The notes under the pieces: model-generated
Databases searched by the model: none
Seen by the model: only the letters and a program-made list of their open reading frames with translations
Told to the model about the DNA's origin: nothing
Program-made: the position numbers and the translations under genes
In this document: positions 1-9,432 of the stretch, in pieces
How positions within the stretch are numbered: the stretch's first letter is position 1
Layout: the number at the start of each line of letters is the position of its first letter
NCBI RefSeq assembly: GCF_002428305.1
Contig: NZ_DIVJ01000003.1
Coordinates: forward strand, 1 to 64,000
Direction: 5' to 3'
Length of the DNA: 64,000 nucleotides
Origin: Flavobacterium sp. UBA6135
GTDB lineage: Bacteria > Bacteroidota > Bacteroidia > Flavobacteriales > Flavobacteriaceae

Positions 1-1518
1 ATTGGTGGTGAATTCTTCGCAGCATCTGATAGTGGTGAATTTTTAGTTCAAATTGAAATGCCTAAAGACGCTTCACTAGAACAAACCAATTTCATGACAC
101 AAAAAGCAGAAGCTTTCTTAAAAAAAGAAGCATACGTTCACAGTCAAATTACAACTATTGGTCAAACCAGTGAAGGTCTTGGAGCTTCTCAAGCAACAGC
201 CTATAAATCTGAGATTAATGTAAAAATGGTTGGTTTAGATAAACGTGATGAACCTGCAAACGTGTATGCGGCAAAAACAAAACGTAAATTAGAAAAAATA
301 TTAGTTGGAGCAAAAGTTAAAACAGTTCCAGTAGGTATTTTAGGAACTGCACAAGATGCAACTTTAGGTTTAATTGTAACAGGACCAAATGTAGAAACGG
401 CTATGGCATTTGCAAAAGCAGCTGAAAAAGAATTACGCACTATTCCAGGAGCTACAGAAATCGAATTATCAGTAGAAGACGGAAATCCAGAAGTGAATGT
501 TCAGGTGGATAGAGATAAAATGGCAGCTCTTGGATTAAGTTTACAAACGATAGGTATGACTATGCAAACTGCATTTAGTGGAAATACCGATGGAAAATTT
601 AGAGCTGGTGAATACGAATATGACATCAATATTAAATATAATGCGTTCGATAGAAAAAGTATTGCAGATGTAAGTAACTTAATTTTCATTAATGATAGAG
701 GCGAACAAATTAAATTAACACAATTTGCTACAGTAACAGAAAGTTCTGGTCCAAGTGAATTAGAACGAAGAGACAAATCAGCATCCGTAACTGTAAAAGG
801 TCAAAATGTGGGAGTTGCTTCGGGAACTATTGTTTCGCAATGGCAAGAAAAAATTGATAAATTAGAAAAACCAACCGGTGTAGATTACATTTGGGGTGGT
901 GATATGGAAAACCAAAGTGAAGGTTTCGGAACACTTGGAATTGCTTTATTAGCTGCTATTATCTTGGTTTACCTTGTAATGGTTTCGTTATACGACAGTT
1001 TTGTGCATCCATTTGTAGTATTGTTTGCGATTCCGCTTTCGTTTATTGGAGCCATGTTAGCTTTAGCTTTAACAAACAATACATTGAATATTTTCACCAT
1101 TTTAGGTATCATCATGCTAATTGGTCTGGTGTGTAAAAATGCGATTATGTTGGTGGACTACACGAACCAAAGACGTAAAGCTGGAGAAAGTATTAGAACG
1201 GCATTAATTCAGGCCAATCACGCGAGGTTGCGTCCAATCTTAATGACGACCATTGCCATGGTCTTTGGTATGTTTCCAATTGCATTGGCTTCAGGGGCTG
1301 GAGCAGAATGGAAAAACGGTTTGGCTTGGGTGATCATTGGTGGATTGATTTCCTCTTTATTCTTAACTTTAATTGTGGTTCCTGTAATCTACGAAATCAT
1401 GGAGAAAATAATCGCCAAATTCTCCAAAGATGAGAAAACTGATTATGAGGCTGAAATGGTGGCCGATTATGAGCATACAGAATTGAGCGACGGGTTTAAT
1501 CCTAAGCATACCATTTAA
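1..1518 (+). CDS. RND efflux pump inner-membrane subunit, C-terminal part (5' end outside window)
   Basis: The reading frame is open from base 1 and ends at 1518, giving about 505 residues, roughly the C-terminal half of an AcrB/HAE1-type transporter (about 1,050 residues when complete). An internal ATG at 58 is not the true start, because the upstream frame encodes family-like sequence (IGGEFFAASDSGEF). The visible part holds a porter/docking region followed by membrane helices from about residue 310 on, including the typical IPLSFIGAMLAL and LIGLVCKNAIMLVDY stretches and the HARLRPILMTT motif. RND pumps use the proton motive force to expel drugs or other small molecules through a TolC-type channel. 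The substrate cannot be read from the sequence. The partner adaptor gene should lie upstream of the window. Confidence 0.95.
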   Translation: MGGEFFAASDSGEFLVQIEMPKDASLEQTNFMTQKAEAFLKKEAYVHSQITTIGQTSEGLGASQATAYKSEINVKMVGLDKRDEPANVYAAKTKRKLEKILVGAKVKTVPVGILGTAQDATLGLIVTGPNVETAMAFAKAAEKELRTIPGATEIELSVEDGNPEVNVQVDRDKMAALGLSLQTIGMTMQTAFSGNTDGKFRAGEYEYDINIKYNAFDRKSIADVSNLIFINDRGEQIKLTQFATVTESSGPSELERRDKSASVTVKGQNVGVASGTIVSQWQEKIDKLEKPTGVDYIWGGDMENQSEGFGTLGIALLAAIILVYLVMVSLYDSFVHPFVVLFAIPLSFIGAMLALALTNNTLNIFTILGIIMLIGLVCKNAIMLVDYTNQRRKAGESIRTALIQANHARLRPILMTTIAMVFGMFPIALASGAGAEWKNGLAWVIIGGLISSLFLTLIVVPVIYEIMEKIIAKFSKDEKTDYEAEMVADYEHTELSDGFNPKHTI

Positions 1519-1529
1519 TTCAATGTAAA

Positions 1530-1556
1530 AGGGGAACCCAATTAGGTTTCCTTTTT
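1530..1556 (+). terminator. Probable rho-independent terminator after the RND gene
   Basis: An imperfect hairpin (GGAACC pairing with GGTTTCC around a CAATTA loop) is followed by five T residues, 12 bases after the RND stop codon. The stem contains one mismatch, so this is a moderate call. Confidence 0.5.
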
Positions 1557-1721
1557 ATTTGATTGGAATTAGGGACAGGAGGTTTTTGTCATGCCTCGTG
1601 TTGTTTCATAGGTTGGCTTAAAGGACGTAATTCGGGTTCCTAATTTTAGTTTTCCAGATAAATGTTATCCATAAGGCAGCATTTTTGAAGAAGCCTAAAA
1701 ATCCCTTATTTTATATTGTTA

Positions 1722-2576
1722 CTAACTTTTGTTATTATAAATAAGCAAAGCTGTTTTTGAATTTTGCAGCAAACGATTGCTATGATTCAATTTGAACAAT
1801 CTTTGCAAATATGGTAGATTACGATGTATTATACAGAGAATATCCGTTCCATTATGCGCTATATAGTTTTCTAAACCCTTTTCAACATCGGTATCGACGA
1901 CAGTATCAACGATGAGATTGTCATTCCCAATATTTTCAAGCCAAATTCTTTTTTTATTTTCTGCTTGTGCAGCCATCTTCTCAGATTCAACTACGTGTAC
2001 GCAATTAAATCTGTAATTATATTTCAGTGAGTTCTCCAGCAATTGTAGAATAATGGAATGCTCGTTTGTGTTCAACATAACTGCAATTGTGACCTTATTC
2101 ATGGCAACAAATACTGCTTTTTCGGGAACTGCTAAAAACGGAATGTCAATATGATTGATGAGTTTGCTTGTATTGGAACCAAATAACTTCTTGTCAATGG
2201 TATTAGCCCCTGAAGTTCCCATTACCACTATATCTATTGCCTTTTCGTAAATATAATCTGTAATTGTATCAAGAAATATTCCTTTCTCAAAATGAAACTC
2301 TACTTGAATTTTTAATTTATTATTATCCTGGGCTATTTTTTCAAGTTTCCTCGCTTCAGCCTTAAACCTTCCCCATTCTTCATCTTCCAAAGTGTCGTTA
2401 AAAATTTTTGCTAACGGATGCACATTTTTCAATTCTGCAGGGTCTTTAGTTTCCACAATAGGGACAATGTGAAGTATGTGTACCTCAGCATTCATTTTTT
2501 CGGCAAGCGACAACGCATAAATAAAGGCATTCTTTGCTACGTTAGAAAAATCCGTTAGAAATAATATCTTTTTCAT
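1722..2576 (-). CDS. Universal stress protein, two UspA domains
   Basis: The product is 284 residues when started at the ATG at 2576 (MKKILFLTDFSNVAKNA), the usual UspA opening. A further in-frame ATG at 2606 would overlap the upstream gene and add ten unlike residues. Two tandem Usp folds are visible. The first (residues 1-145) ends in VVMGTSGANTIDKKLFGSNT, matching the G-2x-G-9x-G-S/T nucleotide-binding signature. The second is more degenerate. Two-domain Usp proteins are common stress-response proteins in Bacteroidetes. The gene begins 7 bases after the stop of the outer-membrane protein gene, so it is probably the last gene of the efflux operon, a slightly odd place for it. Confidence 0.85.
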   Translation of the reverse strand: MKKILFLTDFSNVAKNAFIYALSLAEKMNAEVHILHIVPIVETKDPAELKNVHPLAKIFNDTLEDEEWGRFKAEARKLEKIAQDNNKLKIQVEFHFEKGIFLDTITDYIYEKAIDIVVMGTSGANTIDKKLFGSNTSKLINHIDIPFLAVPEKAVFVAMNKVTIAVMLNTNEHSIILQLLENSLKYNYRFNCVHVVESEKMAAQAENKKRIWLENIGNDNLIVDTVVDTDVEKGLENYIAHNGTDILCIIHRNLPYLQRLFKLNHSNRLLQNSKTALLIYNNKS

Positions 2577-2583
2577 TTTAAAT

Positions 2584-3161
2584 TTATAAGTGATGCTTTT
2601 TTTCAAAACTTACTAATTTAGTAAGCCCTAACCCAACCACAAAAGTATCGTAGGCGTCATTTTTCACTTCATACGTTGCAGAAAGGCCAAGTTCCCAGTC
2701 GTGGGGAATTTCTACCATATATTCTGCCCCAACAAGAAACATAGAAAAATCCTTCTCCTCACTGAACTCCTTACCATATCCTGCCAGCAATCCCAAGGAA
2801 TGTAAAGGGTTATAGGTAACTACCGCATTTACAGATAATGGATATTCTCCTTCAATAAAATTATTTTCCAGTTCTCCGTTCTTTTCTTCAATGATAAAAC
2901 TTTCAAAAATCATATCCGAATGCACCCCTAAAGCAAATTTATTGGAAATCCAGTAATTTACGTTCAATCCGAGAGCAGCTGCAGAACTGATTTCATTTTT
3001 TTTGTATCGATATTGTGTTTGATGAAGGCATGCCCCATTATAGCAGATATCCCTATTTTCCCTTTTAAGGAAGCATGTTCTTCCAATTTTTCTTGCGCTC
3101 TGCAATTATGGATGCTTATCGCCGATATAAGTAAAAGGCCTACTATTGGTCTCATCGTCAT
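2584..3161 (-). pseudogene. Outer-membrane beta-barrel protein gene interrupted by a frameshift in an A8 run
   Basis: Two overlapping frames make one sensible protein. The first (from ATG 3161) has a signal peptide (MRPIVGLLLISAISIHNCRAQ) and runs to a run of eight A on the coding strand (T8 at 2996-3003). The sequence after the run continues in the -1 frame as alternating beta strands (LGLNVNYWISNKFALGVHSD, then LGLLAGYGKEF and WELGLSATYEV). Nine A residues, or a -1 slip on A-AAA-AAA, would join them into about 190 residues. The product would be a small outer-membrane barrel encoded between the MFS and Usp genes in the same operon. It may be a sequencing error, phase variation or programmed frameshifting. 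No specific family was recognised. Confidence 0.7.
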
Positions 3162-3219
3162 CTTGATTTATTTAATACCTAATTCTTGTAATCTTAATAA
3201 AAATAATTCTGATATTCTG

Positions 3220-4767
3220 TTATGAAAACTTATAACCCCGTAACCTATTCCCTCTTATTACCTTTCTTAAAAACACTATCCTCCGGTTATTGAATTGTCC
3301 GTAATGATGGGTTAATACAAAAATCAATATTGGTATAATGAGCCAACACAAATATCCCAACACAATCTTGGAAGAAGCCATCATGGCATTGACTTGTGTT
3401 GTTTGGTACATACTCATGCCGTCGCTGAAATCTCCTGTATCCAAATAGACAGAAATATCACTCAGGCTTTGCCATTGTCCCTGATAAGCTGCCCAACTAA
3501 TAATTGCTCCTGCAAACGCTGTTGCTATAAAAGTCCGCACCAACAACATGATGCCTATAAGGCTAAGCATATCGTCTATTTGTAAGTTTAAGGTAGCATA
3601 ATACCAGATCCCAATGAAAAGAATTCCTAATCCTAAACCTTTTATAAACATTGGAAAATAGAGATACTCTATATTCATTTGCGGTTGGATCATCAAATAC
3701 AACATCAGAGTATGAAGAAAAAAAGCCATAAAGCCCAAAATAATATAGTATTTTACATTCCATTTATTTTTAAAACCATGAAAGGCAAGAAACCCTGCTA
3801 TAACAATTCCGGGAATCATCCATAGGTTCAGCTTTGCATTAATAAGATTGTTATACCCTAAAACACCCACTGTGTATTGGACAAAAATACTGCTGCTTGC
3901 CAAATATGCGCCTAGAAACAAAAGTAATATCATCCCATGCCATACATTTACTTTTTGAACAATCAGTTCAAATTTGATGAGTTTGCGTTTTAGAAATTTT
4001 TGCCTGTAAATAAGGGCCGCCAAAAGTATTACGCTTATCAAAAAGGAACCTGTAATAAAGGGTGAACTGAACCAACCTTGCTGTCGCATAAAGGTAAGCC
4101 CTGCATTCAGGCACATTGCGGAAACGGAAAATAAAACCAAAGACAGCCAGTCAATCTGATACAAAGGCTTTTTAAAGCCAAAGCGTTGGTTGTGCTGGAA
4201 AATCAACGACAGGGAAGCAATAACTAACATCATTATCGACATATAGAAGTAAGGTGCCTGCCAACTGCTGTTGAAGATTAAATCAGCCATAAGGTAAGAG
4301 GAGAGTTGCCCGATGCCAATCGTTATAGGGTAAAATATAGAGTAGAATCTCCCTCTTTCTCCTGTTGGTGATAGGATGAACATAACTGGCAACATCATTT
4401 CTATCATGGCAAACATTTTAAGCAAGCCAATAAAAAAACTTCCTCCAATGACCATCAATATATTGTCTGTTGTTCCTATCAAATAAGAAATACCAGCAAC
4501 GACAACAGTGCAAAAAACAATTATTTCTTTGGAGCGAAAACGCATTTTGACACGCATCACGATAGTACCGGCAACAGCCATTCCGATAGTTGTGGCATTA
4601 TTTGCCATAGAAATATATTCCGAATAGGTTGCCAATGCTCCAGAAATATCAGATATATTGCTGGTATAAATGCCATTTAACGCTAACAGCGGTAACAGAA
4701 AAATAATAATCAGCAGCAGCATAATCGGTTTGGGAACCCAAGTGGCAAACGGTCCTTTATTGTACAT
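3220..4767 (-). CDS. MFS multidrug transporter, DHA2/EmrB-like
   Basis: This 515-residue protein is almost entirely hydrophobic, with about 14 predicted membrane helices, the size and layout of the DHA2 (EmrB/QacA) drug:proton antiporter family. The EmrB role is assigned mainly from context. The gene follows HlyD by 7 bases and TolC lies further upstream, so the three would form a tripartite pump spanning both membranes, as EmrAB-TolC does. The usual MFS motif A between helices 2 and 3 is weak (RVKMRFRSKE), as is frequent in Bacteroidetes members. The substrate is unknown. Confidence 0.88.
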   Translation of the reverse strand: MYNKGPFATWVPKPIMLLLIIIFLLPLLALNGIYTSNISDISGALATYSEYISMANNATTIGMAVAGTIVMRVKMRFRSKEIIVFCTVVVAGISYLIGTTDNILMVIGGSFFIGLLKMFAMIEMMLPVMFILSPTGERGRFYSIFYPITIGIGQLSSYLMADLIFNSSWQAPYFYMSIMMLVIASLSLIFQHNQRFGFKKPLYQIDWLSLVLFSVSAMCLNAGLTFMRQQGWFSSPFITGSFLISVILLAALIYRQKFLKRKLIKFELIVQKVNVWHGMILLLFLGAYLASSSIFVQYTVGVLGYNNLINAKLNLWMIPGIVIAGFLAFHGFKNKWNVKYYIILGFMAFFLHTLMLYLMIQPQMNIEYLYFPMFIKGLGLGILFIGIWYYATLNLQIDDMLSLIGIMLLVRTFIATAFAGAIISWAAYQGQWQSLSDISVYLDTGDFSDGMSMYQTTQVNAMMASSKIVLGYLCWLIIPILIFVLTHHYGQFNNRRIVFLRKVIRGNRLRGYKFS

Positions 4768-4774
4768 AACGCTG

Positions 4775-5917
4775 CTATTTTAAGGTAACTTCTACGTTCA
4801 TGCCTGCGCGCAGCAATTTCAGATCTTCAGGATTGTTGTTTTTGGTAAACTCAATCCGCACTGGGATACGCTGCTGCACTTTTACAAAGTTCCCTGTCGA
4901 ATTATCAACCGGAACAGCCGAATATCTGGCTCCTGTAGCTCCGGAAATAGCCGTTATTTTTCCTTCAAATTCTTTTCCGCCCAATGCATCAACCCTAATT
5001 TTTGCAAAACCACCGATGGCAACTTTTTCCATTTGTTTTTCACGGTAGTTGGCTGAAATCCAAATGTTGTTAATGTCAACAATTGTAGCCACCTGCTGGC
5101 TTATATTTAACAACTGGCCTACATTTACGGTTCTTCTTCCCATAATTCCATCGTGTGGGGCGGTAATTACCGTATAGGAAAGATTGAGTTTTGCCATTTG
5201 AAGTGCATTTTCGGCACGTTTTATTTCCGCATCATTCATTCCCAAACGAGATTGCACTTCATTAACTGTCAACACACTTGTTTCTTTTGTATTTGTAATT
5301 GCTTGATATTGAGAAATTATGACTCCCAATTGAGCTTTGCTGGCATCATATTCGGTTTTTATTTGGTCAAACTGCTGGCGTGTAACGGCTTCGTCTGCCA
5401 ATAAATTTTTGTAGCGGTTGTAATTTTGTTCAGCATTCCACAATCTTGCTTTGGCAGAATTGATGTTTGCTTGTGCCGCTTCAATATTTGCTTGTGCGGT
5501 ATTGATATTGTTTGAAGCGGTTTTAACAGAATTTGAAGTTACATTTTTGGATGCCAATGCAGCCATATAAGCCGCTTCTGCCTGTCCTAACTGGGTTTGT
5601 ATTTCCCTGTCGTCTAAAATGACGAGTGTATCTCCCTTTTTTACGTATTGGTGTTCTACAAACCGTATTTCTTTAATATAAGCCGAAACACGAGTATTTA
5701 TAGGATTGATGAATGATTCTACTTGTGCCGCATTGGTGTATCGATCATTTCCTATGTTTAAGTAAGAGGTTATAACCCAATATAATCCTACCAAAACAAA
5801 CACCAATATAGTCATACTAATGATTTTTCCAGTATTTTTCTTCTTAACAGGCGGTTTTGGCTTTGGAGTAGTTTCTTTTGAAACTGTTTCTTGAACTTTA
5901 TCTTGATTTTGTGACAT
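4775..5917 (-). CDS. HlyD/EmrA-type membrane fusion protein
   Basis: This 380-residue periplasmic adaptor opens with a cytoplasmic, lysine/proline-rich tail and has one membrane helix at about residues 32-51. A biotinyl-lipoyl-like half-motif follows (VKKGDTLVILDDREIQTQLG), then a long coiled-coil hairpin rich in Ala, Asn and Gln (about 95-230), the second lipoyl half (APHDGIMGRRTVNVGQLL), and a beta-barrel domain ending in LRAGMNVEVTLK. This is the standard EmrA architecture, linking the MFS pump to TolC. It lies between the TolC gene (35 bases upstream) and the MFS gene (7 bases downstream). Confidence 0.93.
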   Translation of the reverse strand: MSQNQDKVQETVSKETTPKPKPPVKKKNTGKIISMTILVFVLVGLYWVITSYLNIGNDRYTNAAQVESFINPINTRVSAYIKEIRFVEHQYVKKGDTLVILDDREIQTQLGQAEAAYMAALASKNVTSNSVKTASNNINTAQANIEAAQANINSAKARLWNAEQNYNRYKNLLADEAVTRQQFDQIKTEYDASKAQLGVIISQYQAITNTKETSVLTVNEVQSRLGMNDAEIKRAENALQMAKLNLSYTVITAPHDGIMGRRTVNVGQLLNISQQVATIVDINNIWISANYREKQMEKVAIGGFAKIRVDALGGKEFEGKITAISGATGARYSAVPVDNSTGNFVKVQQRIPVRIEFTKNNNPEDLKLLRAGMNVEVTLK

Positions 5918-5952
5918 ATCTTTTATCTTTTATATATGAGCAAATGAAATAA

Positions 5953-7275
5953 TTATAGTTTTCCGCTTTCTTTTACTAACTTGTAATAAGCAAAAATGAG
6001 GTTGATTTCTGAATTGGTGTATTGCAACTCTGCGTCTAGTTTGGTGTTGCTAGCATCAATTAAATCAAGTAAAATAGCTAATTGATTGTTGTACTTGCTT
6101 TCCATAATTCTGTAATTTTCATTGGCTAAATCTTTATTTTTTTCAAATGTTTTATTTTGGGTAACAGATTCGTTGTATTTGATGTATGCCGCTTTCACAG
6201 CTACGCTTATCAACTGTTCAGCTTCGTTTGCTTGTGCTTGAGCTCGTTCTGTTTCATATTTGTTAAGTTGGATTTTTTTCGGCGTTTTATAAAGTGAACT
6301 GATATTATAACTAAGCGATAAACCTACATTCCATCCATTTGAATACATATCCAAAGCAGGTGAAATAGTAGTAATGGGACGTTGAAGTGTATTTCTTGCA
6401 AAAGCAGATAAAACAGGCATACGCTCTGCTTTGGTTATTTTTTCAGAAACTTCATATAGTTCAACTGCCTTTTTGGTCATCATTAAGATGGGATGGTCTT
6501 GTATATTGTTTTGATAGGTTTCTAAAAGCGAAATTTCGGGATTTTCATTTAATATCGTTTCTTCTGCTATAATCTGTGTTTCTTCTGGCAATCCCAAAGC
6601 TACAGTGAGTTGTTTGTTTAAAATTTGAATGTTATTTTCTATCACTTGCAAAGACAAATTAAGATTTGAAATTTGCAATTCGCCACGGATAACATCATTT
6701 CGGGTTACCATTCCTTGTTTGAAAAATTGGTTACTGTTCTTTAATCGCTTTTCTGCAAGTTCAATATTTTTTCGATAAACACTTGCTTGATTTTGCAATT
6801 TATACAAGTCCAAATAGTATCCTAATGCGAGTAATTTGATATTTTGTTCATTAGACAGATAACTAAGAGAAGCTATATTTTCATGTAACGATTTTGCCTG
6901 AATAGCATTGTTTACTGCATTTCCTCTCCAAATTAATTGAGTAGCTTCTATAGCATATACGTTTCCAAAATGAGGCATATCTACTTTTGAAAAATTAGAG
7001 AAATTTTCATCTAAAACAGATACATCACCAATATAAGTTACACTTACATTCGCATTAAAATCAGGAAGTCGCTGGTTTTTAGCAACCTTTATGTCTTGTT
7101 TAGCGATGTTGATGCCCGCTTTAGAAACAGCTAATGAAGGGTTGTTTTCTGTAACTAAAGAAAAAAGTTCATCAATGGTAATTTTTTTCTTTTGTATTGA
7201 ATCTTGGGCATAAACAAATGAACTTAAGAATAGGCAAGTTATCCAAAAAAAAATCTTGAAAGGGTATGATTTCAT
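5953..7275 (-). CDS. TolC family outer-membrane efflux protein
   Basis: The 440-residue product begins with a signal peptide ending at VYAQ (about residue 24). It is followed by two repeated long helical segments typical of OEP/TolC proteins (each with ...A...LP...N...Y patterns such as QRLPDFNANVSVTYIG and RMPVLSAFARNTLQRP). It forms the outer-membrane channel and periplasmic tunnel for the pump encoded downstream. It is the first gene of the HlyD-MFS operon. An AraC-type regulator gene in the same direction ends 85 bases upstream and is a plausible controller. Confidence 0.92.
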   Translation of the reverse strand: MKSYPFKIFFWITCLFLSSFVYAQDSIQKKKITIDELFSLVTENNPSLAVSKAGINIAKQDIKVAKNQRLPDFNANVSVTYIGDVSVLDENFSNFSKVDMPHFGNVYAIEATQLIWRGNAVNNAIQAKSLHENIASLSYLSNEQNIKLLALGYYLDLYKLQNQASVYRKNIELAEKRLKNSNQFFKQGMVTRNDVIRGELQISNLNLSLQVIENNIQILNKQLTVALGLPEETQIIAEETILNENPEISLLETYQNNIQDHPILMMTKKAVELYEVSEKITKAERMPVLSAFARNTLQRPITTISPALDMYSNGWNVGLSLSYNISSLYKTPKKIQLNKYETERAQAQANEAEQLISVAVKAAYIKYNESVTQNKTFEKNKDLANENYRIMESKYNNQLAILLDLIDASNTKLDAELQYTNSEINLIFAYYKLVKESGKL

Positions 7276-7360
7276 ACTAATTTAGTGTATTTATATTTTC
7301 AAAGTGCAAATTTAAAAATAAAATAGCTTTATAAAAGGTTGAAAAAGGATTAAAAGAAGT

Positions 7361-8218
7361 TTAAATGGTATCTAAAAATACAATTTCATTTTTGTTTCTA
7401 TACTTCTTCGGACTTAAACCTGTATGCTTTTTAAAAAATTTACCAAAGGCATATTGGTCTGAAAATTGAAGTTCTGATGCAATGATATAGATTGTGTTTT
7501 TGGTACTGAGTAGTAATGTTTTTGCCTCATTAAGTAAGGCATTTGCAATAAATTCTGTAGGTGGTGTTTTAGTTGTTTCTTTGACACAGATAAAAAGATA
7601 TTTGATAGATATATTTAGTTGTTTGGCATAAAAAAGCAACTCTTTTTCTGTTTTAAAATGAAAAGAAACCAATTCGATAAATTGCAGTGTGATTTCTTCT
7701 TTTCGGGTATTTAGTATCGTTTCAGATTGCAGTTTTTCTGCTAATGAATCCATTAAAGTATAGATAATGGTTGTGAATAATGCAATGATAATTTGTTCCT
7801 GAAAAGAAGACTCTTTTGTGTTCTGATTGACGTGATAATTCAATAATTTAACCAATCCTACGGTTTGACTAAAAGCCTTTTTTTCTAGTTTAAAGATGTT
7901 TTGATTTTTTTCTGCATTTATAATTTGGTAAACATCATATCTGCTGAAATTAAAATAGATTTTTTCTCTAGTAATTTCTCTGTTGTGTATTAAAATATAC
8001 ATTTTCAGCGTTTCAGTAAAACGGATGATTTTATAAATATTTTTTTTTGAAATCAATATAATATGTTCGTTTTCATAAGATACAGGCTTTCCATTTATTT
8101 CCATCTGCATAAGTCCTTTTACTAAAAAAATGACGATGTTGCCTGATGGGCGCAAAAGATAGCCTTCTTTAGCATTTTTAAAGAAGTCTTTTTCGGTGAG
8201 TATTTTTATCAATGGCAT
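7361..8218 (-). CDS. AraC family transcriptional regulator
   Basis: The protein has 285 residues. The N-terminal part resembles an AraC cupin/ligand-binding domain (LLRPSGNIVIFLVKGLMQMEING...). The C-terminal 100 residues carry the double helix-turn-helix, ending in the family signature FSDQYAFGKFFKKHTGLSP followed by KKYRN. AraC proteins generally activate nearby promoters in response to a small ligand. Its position just upstream of, and co-oriented with, the TolC-HlyD-MFS genes suggests it controls that pump. The pattern of an AraC regulator beside an EmrAB-like pump is common in Bacteroidetes. The ligand is unknown. Confidence 0.9.
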   Translation of the reverse strand: MPLIKILTEKDFFKNAKEGYLLRPSGNIVIFLVKGLMQMEINGKPVSYENEHIILISKKNIYKIIRFTETLKMYILIHNREITREKIYFNFSRYDVYQIINAEKNQNIFKLEKKAFSQTVGLVKLLNYHVNQNTKESSFQEQIIIALFTTIIYTLMDSLAEKLQSETILNTRKEEITLQFIELVSFHFKTEKELLFYAKQLNISIKYLFICVKETTKTPPTEFIANALLNEAKTLLLSTKNTIYIIASELQFSDQYAFGKFFKKHTGLSPKKYRNKNEIVFLDTI

Positions 8219-8358
8219 TTATAACAAATTTTAAAGAAGTCTAAGGTATTGTTTTTAGCAAATTGATGCGCAAGATTTTTATAAGTTGAGCCGTTGGCCC
8301 GGTGCATTCCTATGGTTTCAATACGATTTTATTTACGTTATTTTAAGTGGTTAGCTTT

Positions 8359-9183
8359 TTATTCGTGTAAAAAAAAATTAGATGGCCTAAATACTAACCC
8401 AATACGTATGCTGTTGGTACTCTCTGAATAATGCAACAAACTTTCAGCATAACCTGTATAATATTGTAAGGATAGATATTGATTGTTGTTTTTTCCAATT
8501 CGATAATAAAATTGTGTTTGAAATGAGCCTCTATTGTCCCAAGTTGCTCCCTTCTTTGCCGTTATTTCAACTACGAATCGGTTATCTCTAGATTTTTTTA
8601 TAAGATTTGCTTCAAAATAACCAATGTATTTTATTAAATCGGGATTATCACTTTTATAAGCAAATGGAATCCATGTACTTATTGCTAATGTAATAGAGCC
8701 AGGAAAGGCAATCCTATAATGAAAACTTACTTTGTTCCAGGAACGGGAATCTATACTGTCTTTACCATTGGATTCATGGTCCAGTCCAATACCTACCATA
8801 TTTAACAATCTGTGCTTGTTTAAATAAAATTTTCCTAGACCCATGCCGGGATTATAATTGTTTTCAGAAAAAGGGCTTGAATTTTTATAAATGTTCCAAA
8901 ATGACTTTTGAGTATATGTAAAATACAGGAAAGAATTGAAAGGCAGTACAGCATTGGTTAATCGGTCCTTAATGCTGATTTGAAACTTAGCGTCTGAATT
9001 ATTTGAATTGATAGGTTCATTTACTTGGAATCCAGTGATAAAATAGTTGTCTTTAAATATCGTAAATTGAGGTGCTTCTTTTAGCAAGTTATTTATAGAA
9101 TCTCGTGTATTTGTTTGTCCCAAAATGCTATTACATCCTATTAATATACTCACCACTATTACTATTTCCTTTTTCATAATCAT
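8359..9183 (-). CDS. Outer-membrane phospholipase A (OMPLA/PldA-like)
   Basis: The 274-residue product has an N-terminal signal peptide (residues 1-22, ending at ILGQ) and beta-barrel-like alternating strands. The catalytic signature is clear. GLDHESNG supplies His136 and Ser138, and RSWNK supplies Asn150, with the same +2 and +14 spacing as His142/Ser144/Asn156 of E. coli OMPLA. The enzyme hydrolyses phospholipids that reach the outer leaflet of the outer membrane, normally as a calcium-dependent dimer. It stands near an acyltransferase and a patatin gene on the same strand, which suggests a lipid-turnover neighbourhood. Confidence 0.88.
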   Translation of the reverse strand: MIMKKEIVIVVSILIGCNSILGQTNTRDSINNLLKEAPQFTIFKDNYFITGFQVNEPINSNNSDAKFQISIKDRLTNAVLPFNSFLYFTYTQKSFWNIYKNSSPFSENNYNPGMGLGKFYLNKHRLLNMVGIGLDHESNGKDSIDSRSWNKVSFHYRIAFPGSITLAISTWIPFAYKSDNPDLIKYIGYFEANLIKKSRDNRFVVEITAKKGATWDNRGSFQTQFYYRIGKNNNQYLSLQYYTGYAESLLHYSESTNSIRIGLVFRPSNFFLHE

Positions 9184-9432
9184 CTTTTAAATATTTTTTC
9201 TAGGTTCTCTTAAAAATAAGCAGTATAAAGTTATTTTTAAATTTTTTTATGTTCTCATTTTGTTTAGATAGCACAGAGAAATTCTTATAAAAAAGGATTC
9301 GTTATGGAATTAAAAGTGCAGTTTTTTTTAATAAATCATACAAAGTTGATTTACCACGAAGATCATATACATCTGAAAATCATAGTTTAAGCTGCCTGTG
9401 TTTTTTCATCTGAAAATATTTTTATATTATTT

